Notes under the pieces: generated by a model
What the model saw: the letters and a program-made list of their open reading frames with translations, nothing else
Told to the model about the DNA's origin: nothing
Databases searched by the model: none
Position numbers and translations under genes: made by a program
Shown: one piece after another, positions 46,640 to 59,276 of the stretch
How the letters are laid out: each line of letters starts with the position of its first letter
How positions within the stretch are numbered: position 1 is the stretch's first letter
Assembly: GCA_033032175.1 (NCBI GenBank)
Contig: CM065313.1
Span: 13,245,327 to 13,309,326 of the forward strand
From: Saturnia japonica
Taxonomy: Eukaryota > Arthropoda > Insecta > Lepidoptera > Saturniidae
Length of the DNA: 64,000 nucleotides
Reading direction: 5' to 3'

Positions 46640-47285
46640 GCTATTATTATCATCTACATATTATATTATGAAAATTTATACAAAATTATCGTGAATATAT
46701 TTATTTATTGTATTATCGTATGTACACATAAGTAATATAAATCAATTAATTACCGTCAAAGGCTAAATACATACGTTATATACGTAATTAATTGACGTAA
46801 GTTGAATTGTAAATGAAACAAAAGGAAAACTTTGAATATTTTACACTATCTAAGTATAAAAAATATTTAACATAAAAGGTACGGACACCGAAGTGTTTTA
46901 AGTCCATCAAATTTCTACACTCAAAGTAGCTATTTTATAAACTTATTTGTAACGATCTGAAATTTAAATTTGACAACTTCCCGTCTCGGTTCTGTAGGTA
47001 AATTTGCATTAGGTGTTACTTAGGTTTTCGATAGAGAGTACCCAAATTTTCATATGTAAACACGGTGGGCTGTGGAGTTAAGTAGGATTGGTACTGGTTA
47101 CATTTGAGAAAATTCTATTTTAATAACCTAAACTTTTTAGGTTTCATTTTTACATCGAATATTGAGAATAAATATAGTTTTAATCTATTTATATCTAAAC
47201 AAATAATAAAATTGAAGTGTCTGTTTGTAATGCAAATATAGCAGCCTTTTACTAAATGCATATGAAAATATATACGGTATGTACA
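46640..47285. other. AT-rich intergenic DNA, no gene seen
   Basis: No coding or repeat feature recognised. Confidence 0.35.
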
Positions 47286-47480
47286 TACTTATGAAAAAAA
47301 ACAAATTTTTGAAAATTTTGTCTGGCTGTCTGATTGTTTCGTCTAATCTGAAACGTTTGAACCTATTTTGATGGGACTTTCAATGGTAGATAGATGATGT
47401 TATAAGGAGTAACTTGGGCTAATTTTATTTTAGAAAGAGAAGATAGGTGGCGCTGTGAACGAGCCATTAATGACCGCATA
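47286..47480 (+). mobile_element. RTE-like dispersed repeat
   Basis: 'ttgtctggctgtctgattgt', 'ctattttgatgggactttca' and 'ataaggagtaacttgggcta' match the 3' portion of a frequent lepidopteran RTE-type repeat. Confidence 0.55.
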
Positions 47481-48605
47481 AAGGGGCAGAACAACTTCAG
47501 TCGGGCCAGGTAGTATTTACTATCAAAAGGTAGTATAAACAATTACTCCATATTAATAGCTAGAATATTTTTAGAACATCTATATAATAAAAAATTACCT
47601 GCCTATCGAGAACTCGCCGAACGAGCCGAAACTATCGTAATTGCGAATATGAAATATTAAGATTCCTTATCTAACGTATGGGCGTCGTAAGGAGAGGATA
47701 TTTGAAAAAGTACTTTTAAGGAACTGAAATAGGTTTTACTAGTCATTATGGAATTATTGACTGTTTTAAGAATTAAGACATGAAAATTTGGTATATTATT
47801 GTCTTTGTTAATAATAATATTTGAAAATAATTACATACTATTTCATACCGATATATTAAACTAATGTTCAAGTATGATATAGATATAAAAATGTTTTCAT
47901 GCATATAGAAGTAACGCGCGCGATATTTCTCACTTTGTTTTTTGTTTTTTATCTTGTCATAAATATCAAATATTATCTTTACCAGCTGTATAGTATCTTT
48001 ATAGTCATAACAAATTTCTATTTAACTGTAAACTGTTTTAGTTTGTAAACTGTAATTTTCTTTAATATCTTTAAATTTGAAAATGAGTTCTTTGTTATTA
48101 ATTAATCCACTGTTTTAATAAAATAATGTTAGGTATCAATCCCAGCGTAATTTTAAAACGACGAAAATATTAAAACCGAGATCTTTTGTGTACTTCATAA
48201 TCTTTTTTCAGCGGAAGACCGACTTGCATCTATCCTAAAAATCTATGAAACTAAAGATTTGTTATTGGTCAAATATACATAACATTTTTATATTTATATT
48301 TTAAGAGATTATCTTCTATTGTTATTTTTTATAAAGTAAAACTACCGTTAATGTACTTTCCTTCATAAAATACTTATGGTTGTAGGTTTACGGCTGCAAC
48401 CGATGGCCCCATTTTTATATTTCATTCCACGCTCCATGGGATACGTTAATTGAACTTTAACGGCCCAAGAAATGGGACATTATTGACTTTCAGTACAAAA
48501 CACACGTAATAAATCGTAAGGGTTGGGATCAAATCTGGTGTAAAGGGACCGTGTGATGTGCGAAGGAGCCTATTTTCAAATATGTACATGCGTAAATTAA
48601 AATAT
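47481..48605. other. AT-rich intergenic DNA, no gene seen
   Basis: No supported feature found. Confidence 0.35.
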
Positions 48606-49293
48606 TAGGGGAGCGAGGGGCTTGTTGCTACAATTTTTAGAAATAATTATATATCTTGAGATGTATTCGATAAATTATCACTCACTAAATTTTGATGGAT
48701 ACTATAATCATTCTTATATAAAGTCTATTTGAAAAAAAATCAAATACGTAGGTAACTCACGCAGAGTTATTTTTTTCTAAAAAAGGGAAGTATTACAACT
48801 TACCCCGTGCTTGGGGCATGTAGTAACAACAATAAAAAACGAAAAATTCACACCTTTACTCATTTATTCTCTTTAAATTTTGCTTTATTTTCAACAAATA
48901 TTTAGGATATTAACAAATATAATGAGGTACTTCTGTAAAATGTTTCCTGTTTTAAATAATTAACTAACATATACTTTTTCTATTTCCCTTTCGTTTTTCC
49001 TTTTCTTTATCATTTTTTTCTGCTTTTTGTTCATCTTTTCTACATATTCCATTTTCAAAGCTTCTTTTTCTGGTGTAAAGCAAAATTATACGTTACCTGC
49101 CGACAACGGAACGCTTGCACACATCTATTTACTGAGCCACCTGGCGGGACACTGACTAGTGACTATTATGACGTGACGCACCGCGTTATAATGATAAGAT
49201 TGAGTCAAAGAAATACGTTAATTAAGTTTAAATTCCTAGTGAACAAGCACTGTTACTACTTACTTCTGTTGCAGTAAACCCCTCGCTCCCCTA
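48606..49293. mobile_element. MITE with GGGGAGCGAGGGG inverted ends
   Basis: It is about 690 bp. The left end 'taggggagcgaggggcttgt' and the reverse complement of the right end, 'taggggagcgaggggtttac', are near-identical inverted repeats. TA occurs at each edge, suggesting a TA target site. The interior has 'cttaccccgtgcttggggca' and no ORF. Confidence 0.7.
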
Positions 49294-50676
49294 TGTTCAT
49301 TGAATTATACCAAATGATCGTGTACAATTGACGTAATATCGTAATATTACAATGTAAAACAAATAAAAAACAATGTTAAAGATCCACAAATTTATTATTC
49401 TCGCCATAACTGATGCATGTTGAATTCAAGTTATGAACATTAATTCGCAAAATAAAATTGAAATGAAGAAGCAGTTTCTCAGTTTTAACATTAAAATAGG
49501 ATAATATTATATTATGTATTTATATTACAAAATAACAAGCAAACATAATATAATATGAACGCACAGAAACATACAACAAAATAATTTAAAAACTAATTCC
49601 CGGTCTACAGTACAGTTAAAATTGTGCATTCTGTAAATAAAGAGTATTTCGCGAAATTCAAGTTTTCACGCTTCGCAGCCGAGTGGCTTTCATCCGCAGC
49701 GTGGCGCGGCGAGAGCGCCGTTCTTCATTTCGATGCCTGTTTGACACTCGCACACGTATTGTTAACTACCCACCAGACGCACTACGGTATATTACATAAG
49801 CCTTTAATAGGGCTGGCATTTCAGAGTTTTTATTTTTATTTTATTTATTAGATTTAATATAAAATTCATATTCTTGACCATCTCTACAGTTGTTGTCTGG
49901 CTACCTGAACAAATTTAGAAACATGACATAACCAGAATTAGAGCATTTTCTATTACTCGCTTAACTAAACTAAGACATTATTAACTATTTATTAGTTATT
50001 AACTATATTAACCACACTTAGAGCTCGCTCCCTTTTTATGCTCATCGGGTTATTGTCATAAACTATATGGTCAATTAACATCAAATTAGATTTTGCTAAA
50101 GATATACTTCATAAATCAATAAAATAAGATTTAAATAAGTTAGTTCGCTTACCTGATACAAGACCGATCACTAAAATGCTGCGAGCCAGAACTCTTCTTT
50201 TAACCACAAAAAGCTGCAAAAATGTTTCAAATGTCAATTACTCAGGTAAACTCATTAATGTAAAAAAACCTTCGGTGGGATTTATAATTAAAAAAAATGA
50301 TTTTGTTAACTAATATCGTTATTTCTATCAAACCAATTAGATAATATTCATCAGATATTTTATTAATGAAATTAAGTTAATAAAAGACACTTATGCGAGC
50401 CAAGAATTTCAATAAAATGTATATTTTGTACAACATTAAACTATCTTGCTAGTTTTTATGCAAGTTTTAATTTATATTATATATTAAACCAATGTCTTCA
50501 GTCTTATACAATTATGTCTATTGTAAGTTTATTGGGACGAGAATAATCCCTTTAATCAGAAGCGTTAATTGGAAATTAATCCGGTTAGGGTCGTCTTACG
50601 CTCATGTGGTGGATATGGATCAATAACTTTTAGGCTTGAATAAATAAATTATTCTTCTGTTAAAATTACAATATCT
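49294..50676. other. Intergenic DNA, no convincing gene
   Basis: A GC-richer patch at 49670-49760 ('gcagcgtggcgcggcgagag') stands out but has no coding continuity. The rest is AT-rich. Confidence 0.35.
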
Positions 50677-50709
50677 ATATAGCACTCCATTTTGAATGGA
50701 TGCTATATA
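50677..50709. repeat. Short near-perfect hairpin
   Basis: 'tatatagcactccatt', a 3-base loop, then 'aatggatgctatata' form a stem of about 15 bp with one bulge. No T-run follows, so this is not obviously a terminator. It may be a TE end or a chance palindrome. Confidence 0.5.
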
Positions 50710-51189
50710 TCACAGAGAGGAGAATGCAAAAGACTACTTTTTTTTTGAGCTCGCTACTGCAAATAATCGACTGATCACTTTACCAAACCAAAACAAAATA
50801 AAAAAGTACTAACTAATTATTCATTGTTGACTCCAGTTTAGATGGTATTTGCGACTTTCGTGCTCATAGCATTTTTGCCTCATTGCATCATGTAAATGGT
50901 TGTATTGGTTTCATAGTTATAGATTGAAATAAAGTTTCAAATAGTATTAAACAAAATTATATCTGTTTACAATACTTGTTTTATATATAATCTAGAGGTA
51001 GGCCTCACGGTTTCACCCGTGTTAAAATTTTCGATAGGATTTGCGTAAAATCAGTTCTTGGATAATAATATTATGTTGAAAACATTCGTTGGTGCTGCTT
51101 ATGACTAATAGATGTCATTACATGTATTATACAAACATCCAACCCATCTTTTACATCCTTAGGCATTGAATTTGAAAAAACTATGAAAC

Positions 51190-51445
51190 ATGTCTCTTTT
51201 ACTCTGTAACTGAATTGCTAAATAGATCTGTCTCCAAAAATAAGGGAATTTCATACAAAGTTTATCCCCTTTATCACCACTTTAAGGATTCAATTTCCAA
51301 TCATTCTTCCTTAGTCTTCACATAAAAAGAGTAAAAGGGAACTGCATGCAAATTTACAGAGTCCTATCCCCAGGAATTTAGACTCTGTTTAGTTTGTTTA
51401 GTCAGTCAGTCAGTCAGGATAATTATGATATATGGATATATAGAG
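51190..51445. mobile_element. Decayed RTE-like repeat
   Basis: 'taagggaatttcatacaaag' and the closing 'tttagtcagtcagtcagtca' resemble RTE-type repeat segments. Weak. Confidence 0.35.
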
Positions 51446-51599
51446 ATAGTAAATTACTATCACTATAAAATAAAATCTAATGAACAAGTACTCGTAATCC
51501 TTTGTTATTGTATTCTTTGTTACCACTACTGTAGATTAATTAACTGTAGCTAGTCTTAAATTAAACAATTAAAAAAAAACAATAAAACTTACATAAGAG

Positions 51600-51850
51600 A
51601 GGTAGGCCGCAGACAAATTGCATTCGAGATTTCTCTCTACTAGGGGCATCCCGACTGATGGAACACCTCCATCCTGCAGAAGATTGTAGTCAAATAACCT
51701 TGTGTTATTTTTCTCCAATGAGCAGGGTTTCCAGAGTTCTTTGGGGAAGGTGGGGTTCAAGGAGAGGTATGGCACAGAGAAATTTCTATGGAGATTTCTC
51801 TCTACTTGGGTCAGGCCGACTGGTGGAAAACCTGCACTCTACAGAAGATA
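51600..51850. repeat. Two-copy duplication of about 180 bp
   Basis: 'gagatttctctctactaggg' through 'ctgcagaagat' (51628-51687) recurs as 'gagatttctctctacttggg' through 'ctacagaagat' (51791-51848). The copies have diverged and the block is non-coding. Confidence 0.65.
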
Positions 51851-52369
51851 GATTTATTATGTAATTAGTATTTTAAAATCATTCTAATTAGCCAAGAAAT
51901 CGTCAAGAATGAAATACATAATTTGAGCATTTTAACATACAACCCTAGAACATAATAACTATGTACTTACACGTACAAATATTCACATGTACCTTACATG
52001 TCGTTGTCTTTTTTTATACTAAAATACAGAACCTTTTATAACATTTTGCATAATTGTCTATTATTTTTAGAAAAATGTGTATCAGCACATAATGAAAAAG
52101 GTCCATAATTAGCTATTATGACAGAGATGTATTGTGGTTCAAAGCTTACTGACTCAAATTCTATTGTGTCGGACGAAAGCGCTCAGACATTCATTACGAG
52201 TGTTGATAGGGTTTAGTATTTTAACAATGTTCTTTTAATTAGAAGTCCACAAAGGATATCTGATGATGACCTGAGTCTAAATTAATTACATCAGTTATTT
52301 ACAGTAATATTAAGGAATTATTAGCCTTTGATTAAATACACGACGTATAATATATAATCGACGGTCGAT

Positions 52370-53240
52370 ATCTATATTAATAAATGTATAGTTCTGTATG
52401 TACATATAATATTTTCCTTAATTCTTGACCGATTTCGATGAAATTTTGTATACAGGAAGTATAAGTAAGTCTATAAATGATGGGATATAATAATTGTCAA
52501 TATTACTTCTAGAAATCGTAAAAAAGGAAGTCCAAAAAATTAAATTTTCATCAATTCTCAACCGATTCTGATCGAATTTTGTTGACAGGAGCCATAATTG
52601 AGAGGCTATAAGAATCGTTAAATAATACATTAGAAATCGTAGAATAGAGTAATGATGGTTAATCGATTTTGATGAAAATTGAACACGGTAAATACATGCC
52701 ATTCCTCAAATGATACGGCGTATGAATTTTGTCAACGATATGAGTAAAAATAGAATGACGGGATGTAATTAACTATTACGAAGTAACAAACGCGTGCGGA
52801 GCCGCGAGCACACCGCCGGTAATATATATATATATATATATATAAATGTTTTCTGTAATTAAGCGCATCACTTGAGAACGGCTGGATCGATTTAGCTATT
52901 TTTTGTTTCGAATTCTTCGTAATAGTACGAATTAGGTTTCTATAGAAAGAAACATTGGAAAAAATCCCGGAAAATTTTCATTTTCGGCAAAACTGATTGT
53001 TCTTTTTTGTATTGGATTTTTGTATATACTACTCAAGGCCCCGTAACTTACGATTCAAAGGATGAATATATGGATATATAAAACTGTGATGGAAATTTGT
53101 ATGAAGAAATCGTCATATCTCAAATTAGGGATATGAAAATTCATATTTATGCTTTTGATAAGAAATAAAAGGGGATTCAAGTTTTACGAAAAATCCTTAC
53201 CGCAAGCCGATACAATATAAGGTTGCCAATCCACTAATGC
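52370..53240. mobile_element. RTE-like repeats and a TA microsatellite
   Basis: The stretch has several segments of the type 'gaccgatttcgatgaaattt' and 'gagaacggctggatcgattt', each the 'general host-independent' part of RTE/SINE tails. It also has '(ta)n' at 52821-52844 after 'cgagcacaccgccgg'. At least two decayed copies abut. No frames survive. Confidence 0.45.
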
Positions 53241-53740
53241 GGAGCGCAGAAGCAGAGCGAGGCTGCGAAATTTTGTCGGTCAATAAGTATTTGTATAAAA
53301 ATCTCAGCTTCGAATCAGTGGACATGTGCTTCCGTGGTGTGTGTAATCTTGAACATAACAACTTTTATTGAAACACAAATTCCTAATTATATTGGATTGT
53401 TATTATTTTTATTAAAATGGAATCAAATTTTTACTTAGATTAAATTAAGTATATTTTTGCAACTTTTTGTTGATCTACGAGTACTCGCTGTTGCAGATTA
53501 GGCTACTGCGAACCCAAATAAATACTACAAATAAAAATAAAAAGTGTGCTAGGATGCGGCGACAAATGATTGGACACGTGGATTTGCATTTAAAATTCAG
53601 AATATCTTAATTTAAACCGTTCTGTGAGAAAAAATAAAAAATGCACTTTGCTCACCTGGTGATAAAATAAACTTTTTTTCTCAAAAACTATTTTCTCTTT
53701 ATCTAAGATCAAAAGTTATTCTTTGAAAAATGTTATAACA
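53241..53740. other. AT-rich DNA, no gene seen
   Basis: No supported feature found. Confidence 0.35.
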
Positions 53741-53860
53741 TGATGAACATAGTTATAAATCCATCTTCGATTTATTTTTGTTTGTCGTGTTCCAAGAATA
53801 GTCTGTGTTTATCCAATAGTACGCAGACGAAGTCGTGGGACCAGCTAGCATTATTAATTT
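53741..53860 (+). mobile_element. RTE-like 3' end
   Basis: It ends 'acgcagacgaagtcgtggga' then 'ccagctagca', the typical lepidopteran RTE tail wording. Confidence 0.45.
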
Positions 53861-54292
53861 TTACAATTCAGTTTGAATTATTCTGTTCGAAAACTAGTGG
53901 AATTGCTCATCTATATTATATTGAAATTTATGGACTTCGGTTGAATACTGGTCAAATTTTCACTGTCATCGGTCGGACTTTGAACTAACCGGATTATCCG
54001 TTGGACGTTGACGAACGACCGATGTAGAGAAGTGTACCTCCCGTGAATTATTGCTGCGGTCGGTTTTCTTAGAAGCCGACTGTTGCGTAAACGGTAAATA
54101 TTTGGAATTGTGCTAATAAGGAGTCTGTTTTTTTTTGGTTATTTGCAATTGATATTAAAATTTCACTCTCATTATAGACCTCAATATTTCTATCTTGTAA
54201 TAGAACGATACTTCAAGAGTGAGTTTTCAGTTAATGTTTTGTTATAATTTTTGTATTGATTAAATAATTAAAAAGGAAAATTATACATTACT

Positions 54293-54980
54293 AGCTGTAC
54301 CCGCAATTTTGACTGCGTATTATTGGATGTAGATCGTCTGATCTCGAAACACGAATAACCTAAAGGAAAACTAAAATGAGTTTATCACTATGTGTACGGA
54401 GGTGGCGATGCCTACCACCCCGTTATATTAATTCATATACACCGACTGTCACCGTAACGCAATCAATATGTGTATGGATGGTATTGTAATTATATGTCAG
54501 TATGATTCCAACACATTAACCGTAAAAATAAAATTTGTAATCATCCCTTACTGTACCGCCTTGCAGGATAATTAAGAAAATATGAAACCATTTTAATTTC
54601 TTAGCCAGAGAGTAAAAATGAATTTTCATATCCCTAATTTGAAAAACGATGGGTTCTCCATAAAAACTTTTAACCTCTATTTCATCCCTTCAAGTTTTAT
54701 TTGCGCCAAATAAGAAATCCTATGTCCTTCCCCAAGGTTCAATATATCTCTAGCAAAATTAATCAAAATTTGTTTGATGTTTTCTTCATTCGAATTTTCA
54801 TCCCCTATTTCATCCCTTCAAGTTATATTTTCGCGACAAAAGGAAGCCTATGTTCTACTCCAAAGATCAATATATCTCTGTACCAAAATTCATCAGAATT
54901 GGTTCGGCGGTTTAGGCGTGAATACGTAACAGACAGACTGATAGAGTTACTTTCAGATTTATAGTATTAGTATGGATGTA
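54293..54980 (+). mobile_element. RTE-like repeat with internal duplication
   Basis: It opens 'actagctgtacccgcaattt' and closes 'cagatttatagtattagtat', the standard borders of a very common lepidopteran repeat. A block of about 130 bases ('ctatttcatcccttcaagtt' through 'caatatatctct') occurs twice (about 54676 and 54806). Confidence 0.6.
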
Positions 54981-55232
54981 TATGAAAAATTAATCAACTT
55001 TTTTGTTCCTCTTTTTAGATTTAACCAATAATTTGTAAAATGAATATAATATTTTGTAAATGAAAACACTTTGTTTCCGAAATATACATCAATCAATCAA
55101 TATAAATACATAGTATAAAGTAAAGTCTCTTCCCTCCATCTGTCCCTCTGTACGCTTAGATCTTTTCAACTACGCAATAGAATTTAATGTGGTTTTCACG
55201 GTAATTTAGAGATTTTTTTTCAAAAGGTTTGT

Positions 55233-56512
55233 TTAAGGTTCTTACATATGAAACTGGCCTATTGTACGGGAGGAATAAAAAGTCAATTTTTTTTGGAAAA
55301 TATATTTAATTGATCAAAGCATGCACCGTTGTTATCTATGCACTTTTGCCATCTCATAGGTAGTTCATTGATCCCTTTACTAAAAAAACCATGGGGGCGA
55401 GAATCAATAAATTCTTTGGAGGCGTTTTGGACTGCCGCATCGGAGTTGAATTTTTTTCCTTCTAAGAAGTTATCCAAATTCCGGAAAAAATGATAATCTG
55501 TTGGAGCAAGGTCCGGGGAGTACGGTGGATATCGCAGACATTCCAATTGTAGCTCATCTAACTTAGTGGTTGTTTGTTGTGCAGTGCAGTCTTGCGTTGT
55601 CGTGAAGCAGCAGTGGCCTAGAGCGATTGACTAATCTCGGTTGTTTAGCACTAGTTCTTCCTTCATGATTTGCAGTTGCTGACAATAGATATCTGCCGTA
55701 ATCGTTTGGCCAGATTTAAGAAAGCTGTAGTGAACGACACCGGCGCTAATCCATCAAATACTCATAAGAAACTTTTTCTGAGTAAATTTTCGTTTAGGGT
55801 AGGATTTGGCTGGGTCTCCAGGGTTCAGCCATTGCGACGAGCGCTTCCGATTATCGTACAGTATCCACTTTTCATCACAAGTAATGATTCGATTTAAAAT
55901 CCCTTCATTATTTTGTCGGTTGGGCAAAGTAACACAGTAGTCGACGCGTGTTTGCAAGTTCGATTCACTCAATTCACGAGGTACCCATCGTTCAAGTTTT
56001 TTTACTTTTCCGATTTGCTTCAAGTGGATTAGTACAGTTTTATCACTTACCCCAAAGCCTGCAGCTATCTCCGAAATGATTTGTGATGGATCCGTTTCCA
56101 CAATAGTCTTTAATTCTTCATTTTTCGTTTTGGTCTTCCTTTAGCCGTCCACGGAGTTGGTTCTGAAGGTCAAAATTTTCAGAACGAAAACGTTGTAACC
56201 AAAAACGTACCGTGCTTTCTTTTGCGATACCAGCGCCGTTCACATAATTAATTCTTCGAGCTGTTTCTGCAGCACTGATGCCACGGTAGAACTCGTACTC
56301 GTAAATATACCGATATTTCATGTTTTCCATTGTGCGGTAATAAGCGACGCCAAAGAAAAAAATAATGAGATAAAAAACAAATGAATAACTGTTTTCAAAA
56401 CTCAAATGTACCAGCTAAATGAATCTAAATTTTGAATGCCTAATTAAGGAGGAGATATTTCAGATCAAGGTGGTCAGTACGACAAAACGCTAATATCATT
56501 TGTATGGACCAA
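55233..56512 (-). mobile_element. Mariner (cecropia-like), decayed copy
   Basis: It is 1280 bp. The left end 'ttaaggttcttacatatgaa' and the reverse complement of the right end, 'ttggtccatacaaatgatat', are inverted relatives of the cecropia-type terminus, and TA follows the right end. It differs enough from the copy at 40596 to be another lineage, and is closer to the copy at 58068. Confidence 0.85.
55283..56330 (-). pseudogene. Mariner transposase, several frame breaks
   Basis: ATG at 56330 starts MENMKYRYIYEYEFYRG and the first HTH. A shift near 56120 leads to the second HTH and WVPREL, with TCDEKW intact. In-frame TGA (about 55754) and TAG codons and a local double shift around the second Asp region follow. 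The last part, with SPDLAPTDYHFF and MRWQKCIDNNG, is open to 55283. Inactive. Confidence 0.88.
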
Positions 56513-57127
56513 TATATACAATACATCCTAATTATTTTTTTCTATAGTAGAGAAAATTCATTGATTTGAAGTTGTCTAAGAATAATTTTCGTGCGCTTAC
56601 ATGATTTACGCTGGCTAAACCTTATGAGATACATTAAAATAATGTATTAAAGAATTGTAGTTTTCAAAAAGCCCGCGATGGCATCTCATGTCTATCTTCT
56701 AAGGTTGACTCACAATAACCATTTTTATGTTCAACATAATAATTAAAAATATTACGTTATTTGCGAAGCTATTTTCTCCAATTCAGTATTAATTTTTATA
56801 CATATAAAATACACTTGGATAACTTAGTTAACTTGGGCATTTCATGTAGATTAAAATTGTCCATTACAGTTTTCCATTTAAATGAATACTGTAGAAGATA
56901 TCATGAATTCAATATTACGCGCGACCAAATAAATCCCTCTCAGCAAAACAGTCGCAGTCAGTTAGCTGACACTCTGCACCTATTTTATTACAATATTTTA
57001 AGAAAACTTACAGCTAATAACATACTGTATTTAGATTACATATATAAATTAATGAAGGCCATTTAAGCAAGGCAATGATGAATTGCTCATCGCGAGCTAA
57101 GCGCATTATTCGTAACTGTAAAGTTGC
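56513..57127. other. AT-rich intergenic DNA
   Basis: A + strand ORF at 56761-57066 has no recognisable motif or splice context and is probably chance. Confidence 0.35.
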
Positions 57128-57362
57128 ATAACATACCATCACGCCTGTATCCCCGAAGTGTTAAGCAGAGATGTTCGCTGGGTATGTTTTAGGTCCCATT
57201 TGGTGGCGAGCCTATAGGCATTAATCAGGCACAAAGTCAAACTCCGAGCTGCGACTGAGAATTTCTTAGAAAAACCCAATAATACTTTACTTGACCAGGA
57301 AATCGAATCTAAGACCTCGAGCATAGCAGCCACGTTTAGGACCTCTAGGCTATTGAGGCAGT
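57128..57362 (-). mobile_element. tRNA-headed SINE, third copy
   Basis: Same order as 19608-19873 on the - strand; the tail side reads 'cataccatcacgcctgtatc' and the head side 'tagcagccacgtttaggacc'. The B box is decayed, making this the oldest of the three long copies. Confidence 0.72.
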
Positions 57363-57369
57363 TATAAAG

Positions 57370-57545
57370 TTATGAATCGGGCTGTTCTAAACATAAAATT
57401 TGAACGCGCTAATCTCTGGAACTACCAGGCAGATTTGAAAAATTCTATTTATATTTTGTCAAGGATGGTTATAAGTTATAGGCTACCTAACATCACGCTA
57501 TAAACCTTAAGAGCAGAGTAGTGACCATAAACGTCAACTAATCTA
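57370..57545 (-). mobile_element. RTE-like tail fragment
   Basis: On the - strand it carries 'cctggtagttccagagatta' then 'gcgcgttcaaat', a signature phrase of common lepidopteran RTE-type tails. Confidence 0.5.
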
Positions 57546-58067
57546 GAAATCTGTAAGCAAGTAATTATCATATATATTAAATTGGCATGCAAAATCCAAA
57601 TTTAACTCAGGTGAATTCAGCTGGTTACAGAAACTTCGAGAAAAAAACTTACAATTTCCTATAGAATTATCAAAATGTTTTATAGTTAAGAATCGAGTAT
57701 GGATGTCTACCTGTCAATCAATCACAACCAAAGCTCGGGATTTGTTAAATCACGTCTCGTTTTCCAACGAAGAAAATGTTACTTTGAAAACGGACACTCC
57801 GGTCTATGTATATGAAAATATTACTTAGAAACAATTTGATAGCTGAACGTTTTATTTAGAGTAAGATGAAACAATTATGTGTTGTAACTTGTCATTCCGA
57901 ATCCAATGAGCTATCGCTCATATATTTAGGAGCTTTCTCAAAAATTAACACCAATTTGAACTTAATGACTCGGAGTTGCGTAAGTCGGTGTATTACTGTA
58001 TTTAATATTATTTATATCTATAAAAATAAACCATTTGTATTAAAATAAAAATCAGTGCATATGTTTA
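57546..58067. other. AT-rich intergenic DNA
   Basis: No supported feature found. Confidence 0.35.
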
Positions 58068-59276
58068 TTAGGTCCTTATATAAGAAATTGGCGTTTTGTT
58101 GAACTGGCCACTTTGATCTCAAATATCTGGTGTTTGGTGTAGGATTACCAAATTCAAATTTATTTCAAATTTAGGCTTGTGTATTTGTGTTTGGAATTTA
58201 GGGATTCATTTGTTTTCACACCATTTAATTTTTCTTTGATATCGTTCTTTTCACAAAATGGAAAACTTTAAATATCGCGTTATTTACGAATATGAGTTCA
58301 ACCGTAGCATCAACGCTGCAGAAACAGCTTGAACGACTAATGATGTGTATTGAGTAGCTACTGTAAAAGAAAGCACGGTACATTTTTGGTTCCAACGTTT
58401 TCGTTTTAGAAATTTTGACCTACAAATCAAACCTCGTGGACGGCCGGAGACCCTAGTTGCTAATGAAGAATTAAAGATGATCGTGGAATCGGACCCATCG
58501 TAAACCACGGTATGAATAATAAAACAATTTTATTTAACTTGAAACAATTAAGGAACGTAAAAAAGTTCATGAAATGGGTACGTCATGATTTGACTGAAGT
58601 ACAACAACAAATACGCATTGAGTGCTGCGTTACTAATGTAAGTAATCATAACTGTCACAATAACGAGTGAATTTGAATCGTATTAATTCTTGTGACGGAA
58701 AATGGATCTTGCATGACAATCGGAAATGCTCATCATAGTGGTTGAACCCAGGAGAACCGACCAAATCCTGTTCCAACCGAAAGTTGATTCAGAAAAAGAT
58801 ACTGCTGCCTTTTAGGTGGACAAGCACTGCTGTCATACATTACAACTTCCTAAGATCTGGCCAGACTATAACAACAGAACTGTATTGTCAACAATTGTAA
58901 ACTATGATAGAAAAGCTGGCCGTTAAACAACCGAAACTGTTGGAACAGTGCTTCAGGAAAACGCTAGACCCCATACTTCACGACTGACGGTGCTAAAATA
59001 GAGGAACTGCGATTGTAATGTCTCTGACACCCATCATAGTCTCCGGACCTTGTTCCAACAGATTACTACTTTTTTTCGGAATTTGGACAATTTCTTGGAA
59101 GGCAAAAATTCAATTTCGATGAGGCTATCCAAACCGCCTTCAATGATTTTATTGATTTTCCCTCCCACAATTTTTTCAGTAATTGAATCAATGAACTAAT
59201 GCATAGATAATAATAGTACATACTTTGATTGATTAAATGTATAATTTCATAATATTTTTTTCATATGTAGACCTAA
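58068..59276 (+). mobile_element. Mariner (cecropia-like), oldest copy
   Basis: It is 1209 bp. The left TTAGGTCCTTATATAAGAAA and the right end, reverse-complemented, TTAGGTCTACATATGAAAAA are inverted. TA flanks both sides (58066-58067 and 59277-59278). Confidence 0.85.
58258..59200 (+). pseudogene. Mariner transposase, heavily decayed
   Basis: ATG at 58258 (MENFKYRVIYEYEFNRS) is soon followed by a stop. Recognisable blocks include VKESTVHFWFQRF, NFDLQIKPRGRPE, CDGKWILHDNRK (the expected Glu after the first Asp is Gly) and GQTITTELYCQQL. The region around the second and third Asp is scrambled by indels. Many stops. Old. Confidence 0.82.

Noticed and set aside
56761..57066. 101-codon + strand ORF
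   Set aside because: No motif, AT-driven composition, no splice sites; consistent with chance.
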